Assembly: GCA_964398885.1 (NCBI GenBank)
Contig: CAYNOU010000004.1
Coordinates: 1-64,000, forward strand
Direction: 5' to 3'
Source of the DNA: JAGMCF01 sp964398885
GTDB lineage: Bacteria; Cloacimonadota; Cloacimonadia; JGIOTU-2
DNA length: 64,000 nt
This document shows, piece by piece, positions 16,807 through 25,647 of this stretch. Both the position numbers and the translations under genes were made by a program. Position 1 is the stretch's first letter. The number at the start of each line of letters is the position of its first letter. The notes beneath the pieces were generated by a model, which was given only the letters and a program-made list of their open reading frames with translations, made no database searches and was not told the origin of the DNA.

Positions 16807-18023
16807 AATTTAAAAATATAGAAAAAGTGGCAATTAAAAGTATATTAAAAAATCGAATGAGAAGTTTACTTACTTCACTTGGAATAATTATTGGTGTTTG
16901 CTCTGTTATAGTTATGGTTGCTATTGGTAAAGGAACTCAAATCACAATAGAAAAGCAAATATCATCTCTCGGAAGTAACCTTCTTATGTTACATCCAAGT
17001 TCAAGCAGAATGGGTGGTGTTAGCAGAGGTGCAGGTAGTTATAATAGACTAACTTTAAATGATTATAAAGATATTATTGAGAATGCAAATCATATAAAAG
17101 CTGCATCACCTATAGTAATGTCAAGTGGTCAAATAATTGGTGGAAATGGTAACTGGTATTCATCAATTCAGGGTGTTTCCATAGAATACATAACAAAAAT
17201 TAAAGAATGGGAATTAAGTGAAGGTAATCTATTTACAGAAAGAGATATCAAAGCAAAAAAGAAAGTCGCCGTACTCGGTCAAACTGTTGTTGATGAACTT
17301 TTTCCAGATTCAGACCCGATTGGACAGAAAATTAGAATAAGAAATATACCTTTTACTGTAATTGGTGTTCTACAGGAAAAGGGTCAAAATGCTATGGGAC
17401 AGGACCAGGATGATACAATCATTGCTCCCTATTCAACTGTACTATCGAGATTAAAAGGCGGTAGATATATAAACATTATTTTTATAAGTGCAAATACTGT
17501 GGATGAGATTGATATTGCTCAAAAAGAGATAGAAAATATCATGCGTAACTCACATAATATAAAGGATGGTGATGATGATGACTTTGATATCCGCACTCAA
17601 ACTGAAATAACTGAAATGGTTTCTGCAACAACCAAAACATTAACTCTACTTCTCGGAGCTATTGCTGGTATTTCACTTATTGTTGGTGGAATTGGTATTA
17701 TGAACATTATGCTTGTTTCTGTTACAGAAAGAACAAGAGAGATAGGAATAAGACTTTCAATTGGTGCTCGTAGTAAAGATGTCCTAACACAATTCCTTGC
17801 AGAAGCTATCACTTTGAGTCTTATTGGTGGTTTGATTGGAATAATATTTGCAATTGGAATATCACTTTTTATTAATCAATTTACATCACTTTATACATCT
17901 GTAAGCCCATCTATTGGTTTATTAGCAGTTATATTTTCCGGAGCAGTTGGAATCTTCTTCGGATATTATCCAGCACGAAAAGCCGCAAATCTTAATCCAA
18001 TTGACGCATTAAGATATGAATAA
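16803..18023 (+). CDS. MacB-type ABC transporter permease
   Basis: 406 residues. One membrane helix near the N terminus (LLTSLGIIIGVCSVIVMVAIG, about 22-43), a periplasmic MacB_PCD domain (about 45-270, with EGNLFTERDIKAKKKVAVLGQTVVDELF), then the three-helix FtsX domain (about 280-400) with IMNIMLVSVTERTREIGIRLSIGARSKDV and the end PARKAANLNPIDALRYE. This is the permease half separated from its ATPase, as in LolC-like and MacB-like split systems. It overlaps the TolC-like gene region by a few bases. Confidence 0.93.
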   Translation: MKFKNIEKVAIKSILKNRMRSLLTSLGIIIGVCSVIVMVAIGKGTQITIEKQISSLGSNLLMLHPSSSRMGGVSRGAGSYNRLTLNDYKDIIENANHIKAASPIVMSSGQIIGGNGNWYSSIQGVSIEYITKIKEWELSEGNLFTERDIKAKKKVAVLGQTVVDELFPDSDPIGQKIRIRNIPFTVIGVLQEKGQNAMGQDQDDTIIAPYSTVLSRLKGGRYINIIFISANTVDEIDIAQKEIENIMRNSHNIKDGDDDDFDIRTQTEITEMVSATTKTLTLLLGAIAGISLIVGGIGIMNIMLVSVTERTREIGIRLSIGARSKDVLTQFLAEAITLSLIGGLIGIIFAIGISLFINQFTSLYTSVSPSIGLLAVIFSGAVGIFFGYYPARKAANLNPIDALRYE

Positions 18024-18045
18024 GAATAAAATATTGAGGTTTGAA

Positions 18046-19371
18046 ATGAAAAAGATAATCATCTTACTAATTTTATTAATAAATTCAATGCTTTTTGCTG
18101 AAAATTTAACATTAGAAAAAGCAAAAGATATTGCAATAAAAAATAATAATGACTTGATTTCTGAGGAATTGACACGAAAATCTGCTCATTCTGAAGCTGT
18201 AAAATCTACTCTAAATATGATACCATCTGCAAAATTTAGTAGCAGCTATACTAAATTTGAAGAAGCAAAAGATATATCCATTGGCTCAGAAACCGCTGAA
18301 AGTTCCAAATCTTATGGAATATCTGTATCTCAACCGATATTTAATGGCGGTAAAAACTGGATAAATTACAAAATAAAAACAGACCAGGCAAGAATTGCTG
18401 ATGCAAATTATTATAGCAAATACTTAGAAGTAATGACTCAAACTGAAGCAAAATATTTAAATGTTTTAATGAATTACGATTTAATGGAATCTGCTGAAAA
18501 AACACTTGGTGCATCTAATCAGCATTTGGATATTGCAAAAATGAAATATGAATTAGGAAATTTATCCAAAACTGATTATTTGAAAATGCAATCAGAAACA
18601 GCTTCTAAAGAAGTTGATTTGATTCAAAAGAGGAATCTTTATGAAATAAGTAGAATTGAACTTGCTAATTTTTTGCAAATATCAAATGATTTCTCTCTTG
18701 AAAAAGTATTAATTGATGAATATGAATCAAGAATTAACTCAATTCAAAAACTTAATTTAGATGAGATTGATGAACTTGTCGATAATATTATCTCAATTGG
18801 CATAGAGAAAAATCCTTTGTTAAGAGCTTCTTCTTTAAATAAATCCATATATAAGAAAAATATTCATCTTGCTTATGGTGAATTTCTTCCTTCAATTAAT
18901 CTTTCATATTCAAAATCTTGGAATAAATATGATTATGAGGATGATTTTAATGAAAATTCAGGTAATGTTTCATTAAGTGCATCTTTACCAATATTTCCAG
19001 TTGCTGATAATATTTTAGGCTTGAGCCAAGCGAAAATTGATATGAAGAAATCCGGATATTCATATAATTCAACTGAAGATAATATTCGCTTAAGCCTACG
19101 AAGCAATTTTTTAAATTTGATTTCTGAAGCAAAATCAATTTATTCTGCTAAGATTGCTTTAGATTATGCAGAGGAAACTTTCAAAAATACTGAAGCTTGT
19201 TTTAAAAATAATACAGTTACCACAGCTAATATGCTTGATGCAGAAACGCTTCTTTCATCATCAGAAAGTCAGTATATAAATAGTTTTTACAATTTTTTGG
19301 AAGTAAAATCCTTACTTTTACAGCAAATGGGTATTGATGATGAGAATGTTTTATGGGATATGATTAAATAG
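18046..19371 (+). CDS. TolC-family outer-membrane efflux protein
   Basis: Start set at ATG 18046 after TTGAGG (18034-18039), which gives a proper signal peptide (MKKIIILLILLINSMLFA); an ATG at 18016 is a poorer choice. The 441-residue product has two outer-membrane-efflux repeats: LTLEKAKDIAIKNN...SVSQPIFNGGKNWINYKI and the second half NPLLRASSLNKSIYKKNIHLAYGEFLPSINLS...SASLPIFPVADN. Periplasmic coiled-coil helices are evident (YLNVLMNYDLMESAEKTLGA). It is the last gene of the efflux operon. Confidence 0.88.
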   Translation: MKKIIILLILLINSMLFAENLTLEKAKDIAIKNNNDLISEELTRKSAHSEAVKSTLNMIPSAKFSSSYTKFEEAKDISIGSETAESSKSYGISVSQPIFNGGKNWINYKIKTDQARIADANYYSKYLEVMTQTEAKYLNVLMNYDLMESAEKTLGASNQHLDIAKMKYELGNLSKTDYLKMQSETASKEVDLIQKRNLYEISRIELANFLQISNDFSLEKVLIDEYESRINSIQKLNLDEIDELVDNIISIGIEKNPLLRASSLNKSIYKKNIHLAYGEFLPSINLSYSKSWNKYDYEDDFNENSGNVSLSASLPIFPVADNILGLSQAKIDMKKSGYSYNSTEDNIRLSLRSNFLNLISEAKSIYSAKIALDYAEETFKNTEACFKNNTVTTANMLDAETLLSSSESQYINSFYNFLEVKSLLLQQMGIDDENVLWDMIK

Positions 19372-19518
19372 GTAACCAAATTGTCTTTTTAACCATTTTA
19401 TCCTGACGCCACAAACCACACTATAACGCTAAGAATAAAACTTGAATTGATTTTCAATAAGTTCAAATCCTCAAAACTTGACAACAAACCGATACAACTT
19501 CATTAAATAAATCAAAAT

Positions 19519-19591
<73 letters not shown>

Positions 19592-19643
19592 CGAATACGA
19601 ATTTACAGATGGACAGGAATTGGTAAAAACAAATCTAAATTTC

Positions 19644-19671
19644 TTGACACATCATATCATAAGTTTATGAA
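19644..19671 (+). promoter_or_regulatory. Promoter with embedded dyad, likely operator of the ArsR-type regulator
   Basis: TTGACA (19644-19649), 16-nt spacer, TATGAA (19666-19671). Between and overlapping the -10 is the dyad TCATAA-gt-TTATGA (19657-19670), placed where an ArsR-family repressor would block RNA polymerase. It lies about 30 bp before the regulator gene. Confidence 0.5.
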
Positions 19672-19701
19672 ATGACACTAATATAACATTAGGAGAAAAT
19701 G

Positions 19702-20076
19702 ATGCTTGATGAGTTCGTGATCAGGAAGCTTTGTAAACTGTTCAATGTTCTTTCTAATGAAGTAAGAATTCGTATTATATATACTTTAATGGAAAAGGAA
19801 TCCATGACAGTAACGGAAATATCAAAGGAATTAGGCATTCCCCAAAATACCCTTTCCGCTCATTTAAAGATTTTATACGATGGAGCTTATATTGGCAAAG
19901 ATCAAAAATGGAGGAATGTTCATTATTGTATCAGAGAAGAAAAATTGAAAAGTATTCTTGAGGAGGGAACCCAAATTCTGTTTGATAAGTGGGAAGGAAA
20001 TTGGGAAAAAATAGCAGAAGCAAAAAAAACAATCGAAAAAGTTAGTAAAAAAAATATAAAAACCGAAGGAAAATAA
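19702..20076 (+). CDS. ArsR-family winged-helix regulator
   Basis: About 124 residues. Of two adjacent ATGs (19699, 19702) the second has better spacing from AGGAGA (19691-19696). The winged helix-turn-helix is VLSNEVRIRIIYTLMEKESMTVTEISKELGIPQNTLSAHLKILYDGAYIGKDQKWRNVHYCI (about 15-80). The classic metal-binding ELCVCDL motif is absent, so it probably senses something other than arsenite-type metals. A basic C-terminal tail follows. It leads a phosphate/polyphosphate gene run and overlaps the next start by one base, so it probably controls that run. Confidence 0.88.
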   Translation: MLDEFVIRKLCKLFNVLSNEVRIRIIYTLMEKESMTVTEISKELGIPQNTLSAHLKILYDGAYIGKDQKWRNVHYCIREEKLKSILEEGTQILFDKWEGNWEKIAEAKKTIEKVSKKNIKTEGK

Positions 20077-20666
20077 TGGTAAAGATAATTCCACGCTGGG
20101 AATGGCGTACATTCGCAGAAGATTTTGGTGAAGCTGAAAGCAACATCAAAAAGAACAAAGTAACTCGTGTAAAAGAAAGCGAGGAAATTTATATCATTTC
20201 TGATAAAAGCAATGATAATACCAAAATACGTGATGAAAAAATGGATATTAAAACTCCATTGCGTATAAATACTGAAAAAAACCTGGAGCAATGGACTGTA
20301 ATGATGAAAGCTGATTTTCCAATCCACATCAACGATCTGGTCTTGGTTTTCAAGGCATTTGGCATGCCATTACCATATTTCAAAAAGGATGAATATTCTT
20401 ATAAGGAATATCTCGAAGATATTATCAAATCGAACCCTAATCTCCATTCCATCGATGTTTCAAAAAAACGTTTCGGTTATATGATTGATGAATGTATGGT
20501 TGAGATTGCAGAAGTGAAATTTAACAATGTAGCAAAACGAACCGTTGCAGTAGAACATGCAAACCCCGAATTGGTGATTAAAACAGTGAAAAAATTAGGT
20601 TTGGATGGTTTTGAAAATATCAATTATATCAAAGCAATCAAAAACACTTTTGGTTATCAATATTAA
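20076..20666 (+). CDS. CYTH-like (triphosphate tunnel) protein, tentative
   Basis: 196 residues starting MVKIIPRWEWRTFAEDFGEA. The order of charged motifs (WEWRTF, EIYIISDKSNDNTKIRDEKMDIKTPL, LEQWTVMMKADFP) resembles the strand pairs of CYTH/triphosphate-tunnel proteins, in which alternating acidic and basic residues line a tunnel for polyphosphate-like substrates. The C-terminal part has EIAEVKFNNVAKRTVAVEHANPELV. Its position between an ArsR regulator and an exopolyphosphatase supports a role with polyphosphate or inorganic triphosphate. No signal peptide. The family call is by motif impression only. Confidence 0.5.
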   Translation: MVKIIPRWEWRTFAEDFGEAESNIKKNKVTRVKESEEIYIISDKSNDNTKIRDEKMDIKTPLRINTEKNLEQWTVMMKADFPIHINDLVLVFKAFGMPLPYFKKDEYSYKEYLEDIIKSNPNLHSIDVSKKRFGYMIDECMVEIAEVKFNNVAKRTVAVEHANPELVIKTVKKLGLDGFENINYIKAIKNTFGYQY

Positions 20667-20681
20667 TTCACTTCATCTATT

Positions 20682-21404
20682 ATGTACAAGTCATCAGAAG
20701 GACCGATCCAAGAGTTTAGCTGGGGAAGATTTATTGTAAACGGAAAAGAACACTCGAAGTCGAGTTATGGCGTTATAACCGGAGCTGGGAAAGATATCCG
20801 TATTGTCGATGGAAAGGTTAGCGAGTGGAAAGAACGAAATGGACATTTGCTCAAAGAGAATATAATCACAGGTATTTTTGATGAAACATACATGTCCCGA
20901 AAACAAATCGGGACACCCCATTAAATAGGAAAAGATTTAATGGGGGCAGGCAAAGGAGAATGAAAATTGAGGGACGGAATGCACAGATCCCAATTGTTCC
21001 TAACCTGTCTCGGCTTGGTGTCGAGCCAAGACGGGCAGGATTTGATCCCCGCGTACGCGGGGACTGTTTATTAAAACACCATTAAAAATGGTGTTAAGAT
21101 CATTGCAATTTAATTGTAATTCGTAATTTTACATTTATCTCTGTGCTCTCTGTGTCCCCGCCTGCCAAAGCTAAGCGGCGGGCAGGTCTGTAGCAAGGTA
21201 TTTACATATGAAAATGTTGAAATTCTCATTATTGGAAATGACGTTTATGGTTCGTTGAATTGTCCCAAATCTGTGAAGGATTTTATTAGAGAAAATGGGG
21301 TAGGAAAATTGATTGTAAAAAAAACTCAGGACGCTTGTAAAATTTATAATGAATTGTACGATCAAGGCGAAAAGGTTGCTTTGTTGGCACATGGTACTTG
21401 TTAG
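20682..21404 (+). pseudogene. Mth938-domain protein gene broken by a palindrome-cluster insertion
   Basis: The 5' part (20682-20890) encodes an Mth938-like N-terminal half (IQEFSWGRFIVNGKEH, WKERNGHLLKENIITGIFDE). The 3' part (21204-21404, same frame) encodes the matching C-terminal half (YENVEILIIGNDVYGSL, KTQDACKIYNELYDQGEKVA, LLAHGTC), whose end matches the VAALIHxTC-type end of the domain. Joined at ACATA they give a continuous GIFDETYENVEILIIGN. The 318 bp between them is repeat DNA with a stop at 20922-20924. The gene is therefore interrupted and probably inactive. Confidence 0.8.
20891..21208. mobile_element. 318-bp cluster of consecutive hairpins inserted in the Mth938-domain gene
   Basis: ACATA stands at both edges (20886-20890 and 21204-21208), a possible 5-bp target duplication. 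Inside, in order: TGTCCCGA/TCGGGACA (20893-20915); CCCCATTAAAT/ATTTAATGGGG (20916-20945); CTCGGCTTGG/CGAGCCAAGACGGGCAGG region (21004-21039); CCCCGCGTACGCGGGG, a perfect 16-bp palindrome (21047-21062); AACACCAT/ATGGTGTT (21075-21095); CCTGCC/GGCGGGCAGG (about 21165-21187). No coding potential is seen. Confidence 0.75.
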
Positions 21405-21422
21405 GAATAATTTAGGAGAAAT

Positions 21423-22340
21423 ATGAAAAAGTATGCAATTTTAGACATTGGAACAAATTCCATAAAATTCTATCTCAATTCCGTAGAAAATGGAGAAGCA
21501 AAAAAAATCATTGATACAAACAACATTTCACGATTGGGTGAAGGCTTGCAAAAAACCGGAAAGATCTCTGAAGAAGCGATGAAACGGAACCTTAAGGCGC
21601 TACGGAATTTCTTGAATATTGCAAAAGAAAACGAAGTGGATGAGATCACCGCTGTAGGCACAATGTGTTTGCGCACAGCATCAAATTCTAAGGATTTTAT
21701 TGAGCTGGTAAAAAATGAACTCGACCTGAAGATTGAAGTTATCGATGGAGAAGAAGAAGCAAGATTATCATATCTCGCTGTTCTGTCCACAATCGGTGAA
21801 ACGGATAAAAATGTTGTGGTTTTTGATACAGGTGGCGGAAGTACTGAATTTATTTTCGGTAAAGGGAAAGAACTGATAAAAAGGGAAAGCCTAAATATTG
21901 GGGCAATTAATCCGACCGAGAAATATCTGATTTCTGATCCGGTAACTGATACAGAATTGGAGCATATGCTGGCTTACACAAAAGCATTTTTCGAAGAGCA
22001 TGAACTGGAGAGAAATGCTGATTATCTTATTGGAATCGGCGGAACAGTTACCAGTATGGGCGCTGTGATGCATAAGATGAAAAAGTATGACCCTGACGTA
22101 ATTCAGGGATCAAATATGAGCAAAGAAGAGGTTGAAAGACAACTGAAAATGTATCAAAGTAAAACAATTGAAGAACGAAAAAAAGTAATTGGCTTACAGC
22201 CCAAAAGAGCGGACGTGATATTGGCAGGAGCTGGAATCGTGAAAACTATTCTGGAACACTTCTCTTTAGACAAATTCACCTTGAGTGACAGTGGATTACG
22301 ACACGGTCTATTGTTCGATCGTTTTTTAACTAAGGATTAA
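21423..22340 (+). CDS. ppx: Exopolyphosphatase / Ppx-GppA family phosphatase
   Basis: 305 residues, the short single-module form. Two ASKHA-fold phosphate loops: YAILDIGTNSIKFYLN (about 3-18) and VVVFDTGGGSTEFIFGKG (about 136-153). Other family motifs are VGTMCLRTASNSKDF, GEEEARLSYLAV and GIGGTVTSMGAV. RPxRADxI appears as PKRADVILAGAGIV and the end as SDSGLRHGLLFD. The enzyme degrades polyphosphate (or pppGpp). RBS TTTAGGAGAA lies at 21411-21420. It is followed by a DUF47 protein and a PiT transporter, a coherent phosphate module. Confidence 0.93.
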   Translation: MKKYAILDIGTNSIKFYLNSVENGEAKKIIDTNNISRLGEGLQKTGKISEEAMKRNLKALRNFLNIAKENEVDEITAVGTMCLRTASNSKDFIELVKNELDLKIEVIDGEEEARLSYLAVLSTIGETDKNVVVFDTGGGSTEFIFGKGKELIKRESLNIGAINPTEKYLISDPVTDTELEHMLAYTKAFFEEHELERNADYLIGIGGTVTSMGAVMHKMKKYDPDVIQGSNMSKEEVERQLKMYQSKTIEERKKVIGLQPKRADVILAGAGIVKTILEHFSLDKFTLSDSGLRHGLLFDRFLTKD

Positions 22341-22351
22341 CTGGAGCAATT

Positions 22352-23005
22352 ATGTCAAAATTATTTATGAATCGCACAAAGCAGTTGGAAGCAGATATTG
22401 AAGAATTTCTCGATAAAGTAACAATTTCCGGTTTAATTCTTCTTGAGAGTGTAAAATCTTACATCAATCAAGAGAGTGAAAGGTTTGAAAATCAGTATAA
22501 AAAAATTACCAAACTGGAATCTGAAGCTGATGAGTTGAGAAGAAACATTAAACATAAATTGTATAGCAATATGCTGATCCCGGAGTCCCGCGGAGATGTT
22601 CTGGGTCTTTTGGAAACGCTGGATGATGTTGTAGATACTGCTGAGAAAGTCATTGAGCAATTTTCGATCGAAAAGCCTGACATCCCCGAATTTCTGCACA
22701 AAGATTTTTTATCCCTGGCAGAACTTTCTGCAAAAGCTGTAGATGAATTAGTAAAGGGAGCAAGATCATTTTTTAAGGAAATTAACCTGGTTAATGATTT
22801 TGTTAATAAAGTTCATTATTACGAACACGAAGCCGATGATGTGGAAGAGGTTCTAAAAAGGAATGTATTCGAAAGCAAAGAAATCAAAAAATTTAGCAGG
22901 AAAGTTCACTTAAGATATTTTGCAGAGAAAATTTCACTTGTTTCCGATGTAGCAGAATCTGTCGCGGAACGTCTTTCTGTGTATGCGATCAAACGTAAAA
23001 TATAA
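22352..23005 (+). CDS. DUF47/PhoU-like phosphate transport regulator
   Basis: 217 residues, all helical. LESEADELRRNIKHKLYSNMLIPESRGDVLGLLETLDDVVDTAEKVIEQF (about 50-110) carries the E-x3-DE...D-x2-D metal-binding pattern of PhoU-like bundles, repeated as HYYEHEADDVEEVLKRNVFE (about 155-174). DUF47 (TIGR00153) proteins regularly precede PiT transporters and are thought to regulate them. Here the PiT gene starts 21 nt downstream. Confidence 0.9.
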   Translation: MSKLFMNRTKQLEADIEEFLDKVTISGLILLESVKSYINQESERFENQYKKITKLESEADELRRNIKHKLYSNMLIPESRGDVLGLLETLDDVVDTAEKVIEQFSIEKPDIPEFLHKDFLSLAELSAKAVDELVKGARSFFKEINLVNDFVNKVHYYEHEADDVEEVLKRNVFESKEIKKFSRKVHLRYFAEKISLVSDVAESVAERLSVYAIKRKI

Positions 23006-23026
23006 CATTTTGTAAAGGCAAAAACG

Positions 23027-24070
23027 GTGCTTAAAATTTTGTTTTTCTTGTCGAGCGGTTTGTTTTTGGGTTGGTCGTTGGGAACCAATGATGCAGCCAA
23101 TATTTTTGGCACAGCTGTTGGCACAAAGATGATTCGTTTCAAACTCGCGGCAATTATTTGTAGTATTTTTGTAATTATCGGTGCTGTCGTAAGTGGTGCG
23201 GGTGCTTCTCAAACTTTGGGTAAATTAGGAGCCATAGATGAACTCGGTGGTGCATTTATCGTTGCTCTGGCAGCTGCTGTAACTGTCTTGTGGATGACAA
23301 AATCCGGTTTACCTGTTTCAACTTCTCAGGCAATTGTAGGAGCAATTATCGGGTGGAACTTTTTTTCTCATAATTCCACAAGTGTAAGTTCTTTATCAAA
23401 AATCGTGGGAGCGTGGGTATTTTCACCGATCCTCTCCGCAGTTTTCTCATTCATCATCTTTTTTATTGTGAAAGGGCTCGTGGAAAAATCGAAGATACAT
23501 TTAATTCGCCTTGATTCTTATACTCGGATTGGGCTTATCATTGTCGGTGCATTTGGAGCTTACAGTTTGGGAGCGAATAATATTGCGAATGTTATGGGAG
23601 TTTTTACTTCTTCTTCCCCTTTTCAGGATATAGCTGTCGGGAAATTGTTTCACCTTAGTTCGACTCAACAACTTTTTCTCTTAGGAGGAATAGCAATTGC
23701 CGTTGGGGTTTTTACTTATTCCCAAAAAGTAATGATGACTGTAGGAAGCAATATATTCAAACTATCACCGATTAGTGCGTTTGTTGCTGTTGCTTCAAGC
23801 TCAATAGTGTTGTTCATTTTTGCTTCTCAGGGTTTGAAACATTTTCTCGTTTCTCACGGCTTGCCATCATTTCCCCTTGTTCCGGTTTCCAGTTCGCAAT
23901 CTATCGTCGGGGCTGTTCTCGGGATCAGTATTGCAAAAGGAGGACGGAACATTCATTGGCGAATTTTGGGAAAAATAAGCATTGGCTGGGTTCTAACGCC
24001 TGTTGCAGCAGCTATATTGAGCTATTTTTCATTATTCTTTATGCAAAATGTTTTTATGATGAATGTGTAA
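23027..24070 (+). CDS. pit: PiT-family low-affinity inorganic phosphate transporter
   Basis: 347 residues with about ten membrane segments. The family signature appears twice, as GWSLGTNDAANIFGTAVGT (about 16-34) and AYSLGANNIANVMGVFTSS (about 180-198). PVSTSQAIVGAIIGWN and VPVSSSQSIVGAVLGI are the matching second motifs. Start is GTG after TAAAGG. It imports phosphate by ion symport. Neighbours are a DUF47 regulator upstream and tripartite transporter genes downstream. Confidence 0.95.
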   Translation: MLKILFFLSSGLFLGWSLGTNDAANIFGTAVGTKMIRFKLAAIICSIFVIIGAVVSGAGASQTLGKLGAIDELGGAFIVALAAAVTVLWMTKSGLPVSTSQAIVGAIIGWNFFSHNSTSVSSLSKIVGAWVFSPILSAVFSFIIFFIVKGLVEKSKIHLIRLDSYTRIGLIIVGAFGAYSLGANNIANVMGVFTSSSPFQDIAVGKLFHLSSTQQLFLLGGIAIAVGVFTYSQKVMMTVGSNIFKLSPISAFVAVASSSIVLFIFASQGLKHFLVSHGLPSFPLVPVSSSQSIVGAVLGISIAKGGRNIHWRILGKISIGWVLTPVAAAILSYFSLFFMQNVFMMNV

Positions 24071-24102
24071 AAAATTGTTAGAAAAAGGGAAGTAAGAACG
24101 TT

Positions 24103-25629
24103 ATGAAAAAATATATTCTAATTTTTCTTTTACTCATAAGTTTCAATTATTCTTTTAGTGATCAAATTCATAAGACTGAATCAGGTTTCCCTTCAAAACC
24201 AATAAAGATAATAGTTTATACTTCTCCGGGTGGATTAATTGATATAACAACGAGAAAATTTACAGAAATAGCCGCAAAATACTCGGATGCAACTTTTGTA
24301 GTAGAAAACAAACCAGGCGCAGGTGGAATAGTGGCTCTTAAAAAAGTTCTAAGCCAACCTGCTGACGGTTACACATTGTTTGCCTGCACAAAATCGAATA
24401 TTTCAAAATTTGTTTCAACCGGTGGAACAGCCTATATTACCGCTCTTGATTGGCTGGCAATGCTCATGGCAGATCCGGAATGCGTGATCACTAATAGAAA
24501 AATGGATATCAGCGATTGGGATGAGATTGTAAAAGATGCACGTGAAAAAAAAGGTGGGCAAATCTGGGTCGGTCCGGATACAGGTGGTCTCGACCATGTA
24601 ACTTCCATAAAAATCTGGGAGCAATTCGATTTTAAATCCAAATGGATCCCATACAAAAGCGGAGGAAAAGCACTTGCTGCCCTGCTAGGAAAACAAGGAC
24701 AAGCTTATGTTGGTAATCCACGCGAGGTGCTGGGAAATCCTGATTTGAAAATCGCAGCGGTTTCTTCCGAAACGCGACTTGAACAATTCCCCGATGTTCC
24801 CACTTTCAAAGAGTTGGGTTCTAATGAACTATCAAATGAATATATGTGGCGCGGCTTTGCCATAAAAAAAGGAGTTCCGAATGAAATTCTTAACTGGTAT
24901 AGCGAACTTTTCCAAAAAGTTAATAATGATCCTAACTGGAGAATATTTTGGGAAAAAGGTGGAATAGAAGTAGTTTATTACGGACCGGAAACATTTGAAG
25001 AGATCATTAATTCCGATACGAAATTCTTCCAACATTATTTGGAAAAAATTGGAATTATCAAAACCGACAGCGATAATGTCCTTGCAAATCTCGGGACAGG
25101 GAAGGAGTTTGCATTGCTTGTACTCCTGTTTCTTCTAATTAACCTGATTGTCGGATTTCTTGTGTATAATTCTCGTAATAGAAAGCTGTTAAGTAGAATA
25201 TTAATAATTACATTTTTTCTTTCATTGTCGATCTTATTTTATATTCTCTCATTTGTCTTTCCAGAAAGCGATGTAGTTGGTCCCTCTGTGGTCCCTCGCC
25301 TCTGGATATTCCTCCTTATCCCCTTGAATATTCTTCTCCTTATAAAAACTTTAACTAATAAGAATAAGGTGGAAGAACCAGGCGGAAATGTAAATAAAGT
25401 TTTGAAATATATTTTGTTTTTAATAGTGTATCTGGTTGGGATTTATTTTCTCGGATATTATATAAGTTCTTTTGCATTCATCTTTGTTAGCATGTATATA
25501 CTGGGTTACAGGAAATACGGAACTATGCTAATTATTTCATTTGGCTGGATTGTTTTTTCATATTTAATATTTTACAAGACATTATACGTCCCTCTTCCGA
25601 TTGGAAGAATAATTGAAATTTTATTTTAG
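24103..25629 (+). CDS. TctC-TctB fusion: solute-binding protein fused to small membrane subunit of a tripartite tricarboxylate transporter
   Basis: 508 residues. Signal peptide MKKYILIFLLLISFNYSFS, then a TctC/BugD-type binding domain (about 25-315): PSKPIKIIVYTSPGGLIDITTRKF, VENKPGAGGIVALKKVL, DGYTLFACT, LDHVTSIKIWEQ, PDVPTFKELGSNE. From about residue 330 come four membrane segments (LLVLLFLLINLIVGFLVY; ILIITFFLSLSILFYILSF; YILFLIVYLVGIYFLGYYIS; MLIISFGWIVFSYLIFY), which match TctB. In the known TTT systems TctC and TctB are separate proteins, with TctC free in the periplasm. TctA follows. The substrate is unknown. Confidence 0.85.
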   Translation: MKKYILIFLLLISFNYSFSDQIHKTESGFPSKPIKIIVYTSPGGLIDITTRKFTEIAAKYSDATFVVENKPGAGGIVALKKVLSQPADGYTLFACTKSNISKFVSTGGTAYITALDWLAMLMADPECVITNRKMDISDWDEIVKDAREKKGGQIWVGPDTGGLDHVTSIKIWEQFDFKSKWIPYKSGGKALAALLGKQGQAYVGNPREVLGNPDLKIAAVSSETRLEQFPDVPTFKELGSNELSNEYMWRGFAIKKGVPNEILNWYSELFQKVNNDPNWRIFWEKGGIEVVYYGPETFEEIINSDTKFFQHYLEKIGIIKTDSDNVLANLGTGKEFALLVLLFLLINLIVGFLVYNSRNRKLLSRILIITFFLSLSILFYILSFVFPESDVVGPSVVPRLWIFLLIPLNILLLIKTLTNKNKVEEPGGNVNKVLKYILFLIVYLVGIYFLGYYISSFAFIFVSMYILGYRKYGTMLIISFGWIVFSYLIFYKTLYVPLPIGRIIEILF

Positions 25630-25647
25630 GTTACTTTAAGCAATTTT

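Noticed and set aside
20682..20924. Intact 80-residue protein
   Set aside because: It is only the 5' half of an Mth938-domain gene; the last residues come from inserted hairpin DNA.
20891..21208. CRISPR-like array
   Set aside because: The hairpins are all different, have no constant spacing and no cas genes are in the window.
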